Notes under the pieces: model-generated
Seen by the model: only the letters and a program-made list of their open reading frames with translations
Told to the model about the DNA's origin: nothing
Databases searched by the model: none
Assembly: GCF_014648095.1 (NCBI RefSeq)
Contig: NZ_BMQL01000022.1
Location: 1-64,000 of the forward strand
DNA length: 64,000 nt
Origin: Deinococcus ruber
GTDB lineage: Bacteria > Deinococcota > Deinococci > Deinococcales > Deinococcaceae
Direction of reading: 5' to 3'
Part shown: positions 35,802 through 44,462 of the stretch, in pieces
Position numbering within the stretch: position 1 is the first letter of the stretch
Layout of the letters: each line of letters starts with the position of its first letter
Program-made: the position numbers and the translations under genes

Positions 35802-36149
35802 GGATCTCCTCCGGGGTCGGCGGCGCCCTATTCAGATAAAACGGGCGCTGCCGAAACTTGACCCTGAGTGTAGCGGATTATTTCTGTTGTGAACGTAACA
35901 AGTCCACACCGCCTCTGCACCACATGCAGATTGGTCGCGGCACTGTGGATAAAGGTCATAGCTCTCCGGCGTGCCCGGTTAGTCCACGAGCCGAATTCTT
36001 ATTCCCGCTCTTCCGACATCAGGCGTAGATGTCAGTGCTCCTTGAAGTCTTTTTTGGGAAGCTGAATTGTTCTTCAGACAGGGAACATCTCTGGCAGAAC
36101 CCGATTTCCTTATAGCAGGCCTATACACTCAGGTTTTATTGTATGAATA
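35802..36149. other. Intergenic region of about 350 bp
   Basis: Two divergent genes flank it. It holds promoter signals for both: a TATTGT hexamer for the CorA-like gene (36137-36142) and AT-rich stretches for the minus-strand gene. No ORF, RNA gene or T-tailed hairpin is recognisable. Confidence 0.5.
36137..36142 (+). promoter_or_regulatory. -10 element for a leaderless mRNA (CorA-like)
   Basis: TATTGT fits TANNNT and lies 7 nt before the ATG at 36150. No ribosome binding site is present. Confidence 0.45.
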
Positions 36150-37142
36150 ATGACAGTCCGTGCTGTTCTCTATGACGCCGATGGGCGCGACCAGCCATTC
36201 GACATGGCGATCAGTGCGCTGCCGCCTCTGACAGATCGCCAGCTGCTGTGGGTCGATGTGATCGGCAACGATCCTGGCGAGCTGCGCCGGGTCAGCGGCC
36301 TCTTCGGATTTCACCGCGAATCGCTGAGAACCCTGCTGGAACCGGTGGGCCGCCCTGGCCTCGATCAGTATCAGCAGTACGTGCAGCTGACCGTGACCGC
36401 CGTAGAACCGGGGCCGACGACACACGGAGCAGCAGCAGAGGCCATCTGGAAGCCGGTGGCGCTCGACTGCTTTTTCGGCTCCAATTTCGTGGTGACGGTG
36501 CATGCCGAGCCGCTGCACTACCTCAGCGATTTCGATCATCACATCCGCGAGGACAGCAATCTGGGGGCACTCGACTCTGCCGCGTTTCTGGCCTCGCTGC
36601 TCGACTGGCATATTACCGGTTACTTCCGGGTGATCGAGGAATTTGAAGAGGCCGTGGACGATCTGGATGAATCGGTGCTGCTCGATCCCAACGACCGCGA
36701 GTTTTTGCAGGACCTGGTGGCGCTGCGGCGGCGTGTAGGCCAGCTCCGGCGACTGCTGGCCCCGCACCGCGAGGTGTTCTCGACACTTGCCCACACCGAA
36801 GTGCAGAGCATCGGCACCAGCGATTCGGCGGCTCACTTCCGCACGCTCTACGACCGCTTCGAGCGTGCGATGGACAGCACTGAACACGCCCGCGAGCTGA
36901 TCGTGGGGTCGTTCGATCTGTACATGACCAGCACCGCCCGCCAGACCAACGACGCCGTTCAGGTCTTGACCATCATCACCGTGTCGCTGGGCATCGTGGG
37001 GGCGGTGGCCGGACTGATGGGCGTGAACTTCACCGTCGAGTTCTTTAAATCCGGTCTGCGCGGCTTCATCGTCATGATCGCCGTCATCGTGGCGCTGATC
37101 TCGCTGGCACTCCTGCTGGCGCGTCGGCGCAGATGGATCTGA
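36150..37142 (+). CDS. CorA/ZntB-family divalent cation transporter with GVN in place of GMN
   Basis: A 330-aa pentameric-type transporter. The N-terminal 265 residues form the cytoplasmic alpha/beta domain and long stalk helix; two membrane helices (about 265-290 and 305-325) follow. The usual GMN signature at the end of the first helix is MGVNF here (G291, V292, N293), so the central Met is Val. Changes at this site are common in ZntB-like members and alter ion choice, so magnesium, zinc, cobalt or nickel transport is possible. Charged residues follow the second helix (RRRRW at the C-terminus). It stands alone, divergent from a hypothetical gene. Confidence 0.87.
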   Translation: MTVRAVLYDADGRDQPFDMAISALPPLTDRQLLWVDVIGNDPGELRRVSGLFGFHRESLRTLLEPVGRPGLDQYQQYVQLTVTAVEPGPTTHGAAAEAIWKPVALDCFFGSNFVVTVHAEPLHYLSDFDHHIREDSNLGALDSAAFLASLLDWHITGYFRVIEEFEEAVDDLDESVLLDPNDREFLQDLVALRRRVGQLRRLLAPHREVFSTLAHTEVQSIGTSDSAAHFRTLYDRFERAMDSTEHARELIVGSFDLYMTSTARQTNDAVQVLTIITVSLGIVGAVAGLMGVNFTVEFFKSGLRGFIVMIAVIVALISLALLLARRRRWI

Positions 37143-37223
37143 CGTGCCGCAGCAGTGCGTGCTGCCCATCCAGCAGTGCTGTCGGGTGGCCTCCGCGTGT
37201 GCGTCGGTGCCGCGCAGTTCGTC

Positions 37224-37802
37224 TTACAGCCCTCTGGTTTCCTCCGGGTAGCGCTCCTGCCACAGCTTCCAGCCTTCCTCGGGAAAGGCGCGTTTGGCTT
37301 CCGGTGCAAAGAGCAGCGCTCCCTCGCGTTCCAGATCGGCAAACGGATGGGGCCGTACCTCGGTGTTCTGCATCGCCGGGTGATCGTCCCAGCGGATCAG
37401 CCGCCCGGAGCCGCCCCACGCGTCATCGGTGGCCCAGACGATCCGCCCCACGCTCAGCAGCGCCGAGGCCCCGCCGCACATCAGGCAGGGTTCCAGCGAG
37501 GTATACAGCGTCAGAGTTTCCGGGTCTTTCAGGCGTTCGAGCTGAAAATACAGATCCATCTCGGCGTGCGCCAGGCTGGCGTTTCCGGGCCGCTGCTCCT
37601 CGGCGTCGAAGTCTTCGCCCGTCCGGTTGCGTCCTCGCCCGATGATCTCGCCCTGCGCGTTGACCATGATCGCCCCGACGGGCGAACTGCCCTTTTCGAC
37701 CGAGACGCGGGCCAGCCGCAGTGTCTCGGACAGAAACATGCGTTCCTGTTCGTCGCTGAAGCGCTGAGTGGGAGTCGGTGCGCTGGTGCTGTCTGTCGTC
37801 AT
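37224..37802 (-). CDS. Cytidine/deoxycytidylate-type nucleoside deaminase
   Basis: A 192-aa zinc deaminase. The catalytic motif HAE (H79, E81) and PCLMC (C106, C109) bind zinc and act on water, and the SLEPCLMCGGA string matches guanine or cytosine deaminases and TadA-like proteins. The N-terminal helix (FLSETLRLARVSVEKGSSPVGA) and length suit a free-base or nucleoside deaminase rather than the tRNA enzyme, which is shorter. Its start overlaps the stop of the upstream VOC gene by 4 nt (ATGA), so both are probably cotranscribed. Substrate not determined. Confidence 0.9.
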   Translation of the reverse strand: MTTDSTSAPTPTQRFSDEQERMFLSETLRLARVSVEKGSSPVGAIMVNAQGEIIGRGRNRTGEDFDAEEQRPGNASLAHAEMDLYFQLERLKDPETLTLYTSLEPCLMCGGASALLSVGRIVWATDDAWGGSGRLIRWDDHPAMQNTEVRPHPFADLEREGALLFAPEAKRAFPEEGWKLWQERYPEETRGL

Positions 37803-38686
37803 GAAGATTCCTCCTGAATAGGTGCCGAGCTTGATTCGGGTGATGGCAGAAAAACGAACACGTGCCCTGCCGGGTCGCGCACTGCCAGACCGCTTTCGTG
37901 GTCGCCGGGCAGGTCAACGAAGGGAAGTCCCTCGGCCACCACACGCCGCCGCACATCCGGTACGTCGGCGTAAAAGTGCGCCAGTGCGTGCTCGCCGCCC
38001 AGCATGTCGGCCAGACCCACCTGCGGGTCCCAGGCGTACAGCCAGCGCTGCGGCGTGCCGTTGCCATCTTCCTCGGCACGCGGCCCCAGCGTGAACTGCG
38101 AAAAATCGCGCTCGGACTGCTCTTTGGCAAACGCGAAGCCGTAGGCGCGGGGCAGCCGGGTCTTCATGGCAGGGTAGTCGTCGAAACCGAGTGCGAGTTC
38201 GCGCAGCCCTACCACTGGCAGGCTGTAGGCGGGGCGCGGCTGCGGCTGCGGCATGAAGAGTGTGCGGCGCTCGTCGTCCGGATTGATGCCGCGCAGTTCC
38301 AGCCCGTGCCCGAACGGATCGAAGAAATACAGGCCGGGATCGGGGCGCTCTGGGGTGCCCAGTTCGATACGCTGCCACGGCAGGCCATGTGCGTTCAGAA
38401 TCTCCGCGCACCCCTCGAAATCGGCCTCCAGTACCTGCCACGCGTAATGCAGATGCGCCGCCCCACGCGCCCGCAACGGTGCAAGGCGGGCGTCGTTGTG
38501 CTGCCGGGTGATCGGCTGCCACAGCGTCAGGGTCTGGTAGGGGTTGACGGCGAGTGTTGCCACGCCGGCCGCCGCGTCGTGGGTAAGCAGACGCAGCCCC
38601 AGCAGGTGCGTGTAAAAGCGGATACCGCGTTCCAGATGATTGACCTCCAGGGTCAGCCCGGCGAGGTCGAGCAGAGGCGAAACCAT
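37799..38686 (-). CDS. VOC-family (glyoxalase/extradiol dioxygenase fold) protein with two domains
   Basis: A 295-aa protein with two vicinal-oxygen-chelate domains, residues about 5-135 and 150-285. The first has LEVNHLERGIRFYTHLLGLRL and ends FFDPFGHGLELRG; the second has ELALGFDDYPAM and RDPAGHVFVFL. His and Glu residues at the usual metal positions are present in at least one domain. The arrangement resembles CatE-type catechol dioxygenases and related hypothetical proteins. It is coupled to the deaminase gene downstream. The reaction is not known. A TAGGGT hexamer 5 nt before the ATG suggests a leaderless transcript. Confidence 0.87.
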   Translation of the reverse strand: MVSPLLDLAGLTLEVNHLERGIRFYTHLLGLRLLTHDAAAGVATLAVNPYQTLTLWQPITRQHNDARLAPLRARGAAHLHYAWQVLEADFEGCAEILNAHGLPWQRIELGTPERPDPGLYFFDPFGHGLELRGINPDDERRTLFMPQPQPRPAYSLPVVGLRELALGFDDYPAMKTRLPRAYGFAFAKEQSERDFSQFTLGPRAEEDGNGTPQRWLYAWDPQVGLADMLGGEHALAHFYADVPDVRRRVVAEGLPFVDLPGDHESGLAVRDPAGHVFVFLPSPESSSAPIQEESS

Positions 38687-38691
38687 GCCCT

Positions 38692-38697
38692 ACCCTA
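38692..38697 (-). promoter_or_regulatory. -10 element for a leaderless mRNA (VOC protein)
   Basis: TAGGGT on the minus strand lies 5 nt before the ATG at 38686, matching TANNNT. The sequence between is AGGGC, which could also weakly pair with rRNA. Confidence 0.4.
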
Positions 38698-39030
38698 AAC
38701 GAGCGGGCAGCGGCCAGCTGTGTGGTTAAAGACCGACTGAAGCACGCGCCTACGCCAGATAAAGCGTGTTCATATGCCGCGCTGGTGCCCACTCAGCCGC
38801 TGAGGTTCCGGTGTGTGGGAATGAAGCGGCTTCTACCTGAAAGGCGGGTCTGTTACCCCGCTGTCTGTAAAGTGAGTTTTGAAGTGGGTCTTACAGGCGT
38901 GTCTGACAGCCTCGTTCAGATATCCAGATGAGGACACTGTTTTCACGCCATGAAAGAAGCCCTCATGAAGTTGCGGCTCATCTTAACCGAATCTGGAGAA
39001 TTGGTGAGAAGCTTGCAAGAACGAGTCGGA

Positions 39031-39036
39031 TATGCT
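39031..39036 (+). promoter_or_regulatory. -10 element before a leaderless upstream ORF
   Basis: TATGCT lies 7 nt before the ATG at 39044. The same hexamer at similar distance precedes the fluoride channel gene and the DUF3160 gene. A clear -35 box is lacking; the upstream 39007-39024 region is purine-rich. Confidence 0.5.
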
Positions 39037-39043
39037 GTGTACC

Positions 39044-39115
39044 ATGTCCCCCAATCTTTGCTCCAGCTGCTGTGCCGCGCCCCGGGTGCGTCCGCTTCAG
39101 GAGACGCGGCGGTGA
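39044..39115 (+). CDS. Short leaderless upstream ORF coupled to the GAF-HD-GYP gene
   Basis: A 23-codon frame starts at ATG 39044, 7 nt after a TATGCT hexamer, and ends at TGA 39113-39115. The stop overlaps the GTG start (39112) of the GAF-HD-GYP gene as GTGA. The peptide begins MSPNLCSSCC and has three Cys in five residues, then an Arg-rich end. AGGAG inside the ORF (39099-39103) is spaced 8 nt before the GTG. Translation of this ORF may open or deliver ribosomes to the downstream start. It could be a regulatory leader peptide. It was found by eye and is not proven. Confidence 0.5.
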   Translation: MSPNLCSSCCAAPRVRPLQETRR

Positions 39116-40707
39116 GTCTGCTGCCAGACGCCGGGGCCGCTCGCCCGCCAGACCTGAGTCCCAAACCTCCACTCGAACCTCAGGCGCTGATTCATCTGGC
39201 CCGCTCCTCGGGGGACGTATTCGAGCGCTGTGTGTCACAGGCACTCCAGACCACCCGGGCCACCACCGTCATGGCGTTTGTTCACCGCCCCTTGCAGGAC
39301 GTTCTGGAGGTGGTCGCCGCCGCCGGACATCTGGCGAACGACGTGCTGAACCGCAAGCTGCGGCGCGGTGAGGCGCTGGCATGGCTGGTGTACAGCTCGG
39401 GCGAGGAACTGCTGCTGGCCGAGCCGCACAAACACCAGGAAGCTCATTTCGTGTCGGGCAAGCGTCGTCCGGGCATGTACCTGGGTGTGCCGCTGATTGA
39501 TCCGGATGGGCAGGTGTTCGGCGTGTTGTCAGCCGATACCACCGACAGCGCCGAAGTCCTCGCTGCCGACGACGCCCGCGCACTTCATCTGCTGGGGCAG
39601 GCGGTGGGGGCGGCATATTCGCGGCTGCTGGCTCTCGAACAGGCGCAGCTCACGGCCCAGCGGTACGAACAGCTCGCCCGGCTGTCTGCCGATCTGGAAC
39701 TGCTCCAGGATCCGGGCGAAATTGCCCGGCACGCCCTTGGGACACTGCTCGACATCAGCGGGTTTTCGGTGGGCGGGCTGTTCGAGGTGCTGCCAGACGG
39801 TCAGGCGGCGCTGCACCTGCTGATGGGGCAGGCCGCCAGTGCTGAGCTGGATGTGGCCTGGCTGCGTGTGCCGCACGCTCCACTTGGCATCATCCAGCGG
39901 GTGATAGAGCAGCGGGCCGCACTGGTGATGCCCGGTGCCCAGAACCCGGTGAATACGCCTCTGGAGCGGCACAGCCTCATCCGCACCGCGCTCGCCGCTC
40001 CGCTGATGGCTCAGGGTGAAGTGGTCGGGGTTATCGGGCTGGCACAGTTTCATACTCAGCAGGAAGTGTCGCCGGAACTGCTCAAGCTGCTGGAAATGGT
40101 GGCCCTGAGAATCGACCGTGCGGTGGAGCGTTCCTCGGGCGTGGAGCGGCTGCGGCTGCTGCGCGAGGCGGCGCTGCGTTCGGTGGGGCGGGTGCTGGAG
40201 TACCGCGACGACGAAACGTTTGGCCATACCGACCGCGTGACCACCCTGGCGCTCCGGCTCGGTGAGGCGCTGGGTCTGAGCGCCGACGCCCTGCAACACC
40301 TGCGCTGGGGAGCGTATCTGCACGATATCGGCAAGGTCGCCGTCAGCGACGCCATTCTCCGCAAACCCGGCCCTCTGACCCCGAGCGAGCGGCTGGAGAT
40401 GCAGCGTCACGTCGTCACGGGCGACGATCTGCTGCTCGACGAGCTGTTTGTGCCCCGCGAGGTGCGCGAGGTGGTGCGCCATCATCATGAGCGCTGGGAC
40501 GGTGCCGGGTATCCCGACGGGCTGGCAGGACATGACATTCCGCTGCTGGCACGCATTTTCAGCGTGGTCGATGTGTACGACGCCCTGACGAGTGAGCGGC
40601 CTTATAAGCGTGCCTGGACGAGCGAGGCTGCCCTGGCCGAACTGTCGCGCTGTGCGGGCACCCAGTTCGATGCAGACGTGGTAGCGACCTTCCTGACGCT
40701 GCTTTGA
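39112..40707 (+). CDS. GAF-GAF-HD-GYP c-di-GMP phosphodiesterase
   Basis: A 531-aa protein starting at GTG 39112, preceded by AGGAG. The frame is open upstream to 38950, but that stretch has rare codons (TTA, AGA, TCT, TTG) and no domain. Two GAF-like domains (about residues 20-165 and 185-345) precede an HD-GYP domain with DDETFGHTDRV, HDIGKVAVSDAILRKPG (H404-D405) and HHERWDGAGYPDGL. All residues for c-di-GMP hydrolysis to pGpG or GMP are present. The GAF domains probably sense a small ligand or redox state. It opposes the GGDEF cyclase located 8 kb away. No signal peptide. Confidence 0.87.
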   Translation: MSLLPDAGAARPPDLSPKPPLEPQALIHLARSSGDVFERCVSQALQTTRATTVMAFVHRPLQDVLEVVAAAGHLANDVLNRKLRRGEALAWLVYSSGEELLLAEPHKHQEAHFVSGKRRPGMYLGVPLIDPDGQVFGVLSADTTDSAEVLAADDARALHLLGQAVGAAYSRLLALEQAQLTAQRYEQLARLSADLELLQDPGEIARHALGTLLDISGFSVGGLFEVLPDGQAALHLLMGQAASAELDVAWLRVPHAPLGIIQRVIEQRAALVMPGAQNPVNTPLERHSLIRTALAAPLMAQGEVVGVIGLAQFHTQQEVSPELLKLLEMVALRIDRAVERSSGVERLRLLREAALRSVGRVLEYRDDETFGHTDRVTTLALRLGEALGLSADALQHLRWGAYLHDIGKVAVSDAILRKPGPLTPSERLEMQRHVVTGDDLLLDELFVPREVREVVRHHHERWDGAGYPDGLAGHDIPLLARIFSVVDVYDALTSERPYKRAWTSEAALAELSRCAGTQFDADVVATFLTLL

Positions 40708-40787
40708 AGCAGGAACATCGGCCTGCCGGGAGTTCAGCTCTTTTCCTTCAGACTTTTCCTATTCAGATTTTTGTCCCTGCCGTTGGG

Positions 40788-40793
40788 TATGCT
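40788..40793 (+). promoter_or_regulatory. -10 element for a leaderless mRNA (DUF3160 gene)
   Basis: TATGCT lies 6 nt before the ATG at 40800, with no ribosome binding site. This supports 40800 over the upstream ORF start. Confidence 0.5.
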
Positions 40794-40799
40794 GACGCC

Positions 40800-42869
40800 A
40801 TGCCCAAACGCCCTGCTGCTGTGTGCACGCTGGCCCTGCTCGCTGTTCTGTCCTGTGCATCCAGTGCCGGGGCAGGCAGTTACGCGCTGCCATTCAATCT
40901 CAGAACCCTGAGCAACCGCTCGTTGCTCGGCGGCAACAAAGACATGTCGCTGCCTGCCCTGAGTGCCGCCCAGCAGCAGGCACTGACCCGGCAGGGCTTC
41001 GTGATCTCGCCCGCCGAGCAGAACAGGTGGCGGCAGTTTCATCAGGTCTATGAAGCCACGCGCTACGCCGAGCAGCCGGTGTTCGTGACCACCGATTCGG
41101 CGCTGCACATCTATCATCTGGTCTTCGACAAGCTGCTGCGCGACCTGGAGCGCGAAAGCCTGGCACCCGCACTCAAGGCGCTGGCGGCCCGCAGCGTGAC
41201 GGCGGCGCAGGCGCAGGTCAGGTCGCTGGCGGGCACGCCGCTGGCCCCCAACGCGGTGCAGGCGCTGGCGTACTGGGCGGTGGCGCAGCGGCTGATCGAC
41301 CCGCAGGCCACCGTGCCCGCCGAGGTCAGGCCGCAGGTAACGGCGCAGCTCCGGCTGATCGCCGCCCACGCAGGCATCGCCGCTTCTCCGATCTTCACCA
41401 GCCCGGATTTTACGGAAGACTACTCGCAGTACGTGCCGCGTGGTCATTACACCCGCAGCGCCGCCCTGAAAAATTACTTCCAGGCGATGATGTGGCTCGG
41501 GCGCATCAATCTGCGTGTGAAAGACCCGAGCGAAACGCGCACGGCAGCCCTGCTGACCCGCCTGATGGTGCAGGATGCTCAGACCAGTAAGCTCTGGGCG
41601 CGGATTTACGACCCCACCACCGAGCTGATCGGCGCGAGCGACGACCTGACTATTCGCCAGTACAGCGCCGCGCTTCAGACGACGCTGGGCGGTGACATTC
41701 GCGCCCTGTCCGACGACAGCAAGCTGAGTGCCTTTCAGGCCGCCCTCGCCAAGCTGCCGCCCCCGCGTGTGAACAGCGTATTCGTGGTGGCCCGGCCCGG
41801 CGAGGGTGCCGATGTCCGTCAGCGCGACACGCTCGGCTTCCGCGTCATGGGGCAGCGCTTCACGCTCGACGGCGCGGCGCTGCAACAGCTCGTGTACCGC
41901 GAGGTGGGCGACCTTCAGAAGCCGCGCACGCTGCCCAGGGGCCTCGATCTGATGGCCGCGCTCGGCAGCGACGCGGCGAAGGCCGAACTTCGCACGCTGG
42001 GAGATTTCAGCTTCAAGAATTACGAATCGCAGCTCGCCAGGGTACGCAGCCAGTTCGCAGCCCTGAAGCCCGCCGACTGGACAGCCAATCTGTACAGCGG
42101 CTGGGTCTATACGCTTCAGGCCGTGGTGAAGCCGGAAGCCCGCGACGCCCGCTATCCAGCCTTCATGAGAACGCCCGCCTGGAGCCGTAAGGAGCTGCTG
42201 ACCGCGCTGGGCAGCTGGACCGAACTGCGCCACGACACGCTGCTGTACGCCAAGCAGGTGATGGCCGAGATGGGCGCGGGCGAGGAACCAGAGCATCCTC
42301 GCGGGTACGTCGAGCCAAACGCGGCGGTCTGGGCGCGGCTGCTGGCGCTGGAAGGGCAGACCCGGGACGTGCTGAAGGCGCAGAATATCCTGTCTCAGCG
42401 CACTGCCGAGAATCTGGCGAGCCTGCAAGACATGCTGAGTTTCCTGCAATCAATCACGGCCCGCGAGCTGTCGGGCGGCAAGATCAGCCGCGACGAATAC
42501 GACCGCATTCATTTTTATGGCGGCTGGCTGGAGGAACTGACCACCGCCAGCACCGACCCGGAGGGCGGCGACCAGGGCGGCAGTCCGGCCTTCGACGAGC
42601 CGCCGTATGCCGCCGTGGTGGCCGACGTGGCAACCGACGGCGGCAGCGGCACCGCGCTGGAGGAAGGCACCGGCACCATTCAGGAGCTGTATGCCCTGGT
42701 GCCCGACGGCAGGGGCGGCACGCAGGTGGCACGCGGCGGTGTGTACTCGCAGTACGAATTCACGGTGCCGCTGGCGGGTCGCCTGACCGACGAGGCGTGG
42801 CGGGCGCGGCTGAGTGCGGGGCAACTCCCGGCAGCGCATCCGTGGCTGCGGGGCGTGGTGGTCAAGTAA
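40800..42869 (+). CDS. Secreted DUF3160-family protein
   Basis: A 689-aa exported protein. The signal peptide (MPKRPAAVCTLALLAVLSC, ending SAGAG) starts at ATG 40800; the open frame before it would add a non-protein-like stretch. The body matches the DUF3160 family: a conserved opening (AAQQQALTRQGFVISPAEQ), then FVTTDSALHIYHLVFDKLLRDLE and YHRSA-like helices, and long helical repeats to the C-terminus. The family has no proven function; members are found in bacterial exoproteomes, often near cell-surface genes. It overlaps the start of the CapA-like gene, so the two and the next small gene probably form an operon. Confidence 0.85.
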   Translation: MPKRPAAVCTLALLAVLSCASSAGAGSYALPFNLRTLSNRSLLGGNKDMSLPALSAAQQQALTRQGFVISPAEQNRWRQFHQVYEATRYAEQPVFVTTDSALHIYHLVFDKLLRDLERESLAPALKALAARSVTAAQAQVRSLAGTPLAPNAVQALAYWAVAQRLIDPQATVPAEVRPQVTAQLRLIAAHAGIAASPIFTSPDFTEDYSQYVPRGHYTRSAALKNYFQAMMWLGRINLRVKDPSETRTAALLTRLMVQDAQTSKLWARIYDPTTELIGASDDLTIRQYSAALQTTLGGDIRALSDDSKLSAFQAALAKLPPPRVNSVFVVARPGEGADVRQRDTLGFRVMGQRFTLDGAALQQLVYREVGDLQKPRTLPRGLDLMAALGSDAAKAELRTLGDFSFKNYESQLARVRSQFAALKPADWTANLYSGWVYTLQAVVKPEARDARYPAFMRTPAWSRKELLTALGSWTELRHDTLLYAKQVMAEMGAGEEPEHPRGYVEPNAAVWARLLALEGQTRDVLKAQNILSQRTAENLASLQDMLSFLQSITARELSGGKISRDEYDRIHFYGGWLEELTTASTDPEGGDQGGSPAFDEPPYAAVVADVATDGGSGTALEEGTGTIQELYALVPDGRGGTQVARGGVYSQYEFTVPLAGRLTDEAWRARLSAGQLPAAHPWLRGVVVK

Positions 42870-43714
42870 GCACGCCGATTCGGGCGAGCAGTTTCGGCGT
42901 GCTGTGTGCGGCTCTGCTGCTGGCATGCTCCGCTGCCGCCGCGCCGCTGCTGGCTCTGGGCGGCGATGTGAGTCTGGCACGCGGCATCCGCGCCGACGAT
43001 CCGCTGGGGCCGATCCGGGCGGCTCTGCACGCCGACGCGGCCTATGCCAACCTGGAAAGCCCGCTGACCGATCAGCCGGGGCAGACACGCGGCATCGATC
43101 TGCGGGCCGATCCGGGGCGGGTGGGTGCGGTGTCGGTCTTCCGGACGCTCGGCACCGAGAACAACCACATGCAGGACGGCGGCCCCGGCGGGCTGGCGCA
43201 GAGTCGGCGGGTGCTGGCGGCAGCGGGCGTGCAACCAGTGTCGCGCACGCTGCACTTTTCACAGGTCGGGGGCGTGCGGGTCGCGTGGATAGCGTTTTTC
43301 GACGATGGCACAACGCCGCCCCCGCTGGCAGCGATCCGGGCAGGGGCAGCGGGAGCGCGGTACGTGGTGGTGGGCGTTCACTGGGGTGCGGAATACCAGC
43401 CGACCACGCCCCGTCAGCGCCTGCTGGCTGCCTCGCTGACCCATGCGGGAGCCACAGTGATCGTGGGAAGCGGCCCACACGTCCTTCAGGGGCATGAATT
43501 CATGGGCCGCACGCTGGTGTTGTACAGCCTGGGCAATCTGCTCTTCGATTCGCCGCTTCCGAGCGCCCGCGTGGCTGCGGTGGTGCGGGTACGCCTGGAT
43601 GCCCTGCACGCCGCCTGCGCCGTTCCAACCCGTTCGCGGGCAGGCGGCGCAGAACTCGCCAACCCACAGGAAGCCGCCTATGCACTGTCGCGGCTGGGGT
43701 TGCCGCTGTGCTGA
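42797..43714 (+). CDS. CapA-like (poly-gamma-glutamate synthesis) metallophosphatase-fold protein
   Basis: The frame is open from ATG 42797 (305 aa), overlapping the upstream gene; a GTG at 42899 or a rarer codon near 42881 would begin closer to the hydrophobic segment (residues about 35-48) and give a more normal signal peptide. The fold signatures are present: GGDVSLARGI, NLESPLTD, ENNHMQDGG, VVVGVHWGAEYQ and GSGPHVLQGHEFMG, with LYSLGNLLFD near the end. It is shorter than many CapA proteins and lacks the N-terminal extension. It is likely exported and may act on a surface polymer. Function in this operon is unknown. Confidence 0.75.
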   Translation: MAGAAECGATPGSASVAAGRGGQVSTPIRASSFGVLCAALLLACSAAAAPLLALGGDVSLARGIRADDPLGPIRAALHADAAYANLESPLTDQPGQTRGIDLRADPGRVGAVSVFRTLGTENNHMQDGGPGGLAQSRRVLAAAGVQPVSRTLHFSQVGGVRVAWIAFFDDGTTPPPLAAIRAGAAGARYVVVGVHWGAEYQPTTPRQRLLAASLTHAGATVIVGSGPHVLQGHEFMGRTLVLYSLGNLLFDSPLPSARVAAVVRVRLDALHAACAVPTRSRAGGAELANPQEAAYALSRLGLPLC

Positions 43715-43727
43715 TGGGAAAAACACA

Positions 43728-44327
43728 GTGCTGAAGCGTCTGCTCTGCCTGCTGGTTCTGACATACGGTGGCCCTGAGGCTGTCAGCGGTCTTCCCGCGT
43801 CTGGCTGGCGCGTGCTGGACAGCAACGGAACGATCTCGGCAGCAGGGGCCGTGCGCCTGAATCGCCCCTGCCCTGCCCTGACGCTGCCCGCCTCCTGGCG
43901 CGTGCTGGATGAGGTATACGCCGACGTGACCGGCGACGGACAGCCGGAATGCCTCCTGGCGCTGTGGCGACCCTGGCGCGACTGGCCGACCCGCCGCTGG
44001 CAGGCGCAGCCCTCACGTATCGCCGCCAACCACGACGCAGCGGGCCTGAGCGCTCATCTGGCGGTGCTCAGGCCCCTGGGAAACGGCAGATATCAGCCGC
44101 GCTGGGTTGGGAGTGCGCTGTATCAGCCGATTATTGCTCTGACGGTGTTGCCAGGTGGCAGAGTCGCCACACTCGAAACCACGTATGCGCGGGGGCCAGG
44201 GGGGAACAGTGTCAATGTCAGCGTCTGGAGCTGGACGGGCTTCGGATTCCGGCGCGAAGCCCGCTGGCCGGTGGTGGCAAAAAAACTGGCGGTAGAGCGC
44301 AGCAGCGGAAAATTGGCGGTGCGCTAA
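43728..44327 (+). CDS. Small secreted hypothetical protein (FG-GAP-like calcium-loop segment)
   Basis: A 199-aa protein that starts at GTG 43728, 13 bp after the CapA-like stop; the ORF is open upstream in a non-coding-looking stretch. It begins with KRLLCLLVLTYGG, a signal peptide, and later carries DVTGDGQPECLLALWRPW, which resembles an FG-GAP/EF-like Asp-Gly-Asp loop. The remainder is beta-rich. No family is recognised. It is the third gene of the DUF3160-CapA cluster and probably works at the cell surface with the other two. Confidence 0.65.
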   Translation: MLKRLLCLLVLTYGGPEAVSGLPASGWRVLDSNGTISAAGAVRLNRPCPALTLPASWRVLDEVYADVTGDGQPECLLALWRPWRDWPTRRWQAQPSRIAANHDAAGLSAHLAVLRPLGNGRYQPRWVGSALYQPIIALTVLPGGRVATLETTYARGPGGNSVNVSVWSWTGFGFRREARWPVVAKKLAVERSSGKLAVR

Positions 44328-44462
44328 GAAGCTCCTTGATCCCTTGAGGAGATCCGAGCAGAGCGAGTAAGGACAGCAGGACGTCCTGGCGAGAGTGGAG
44401 GGATGGGGCGTTCTTAGCGGAATCTCGCAACGGCAGCGAGGATGTCCTCAGAACCGCCAGCC

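Noticed and set aside
38950..39111. Upstream extension of the HD-GYP frame
   Set aside because: Rare codons and no domain; GTG 39112 has AGGAG and overlaps a short ORF stop.
40734..42449. A 571-codon antisense frame opposite the DUF3160 gene
   Set aside because: Shadow of the sense gene; no start signal or domain.
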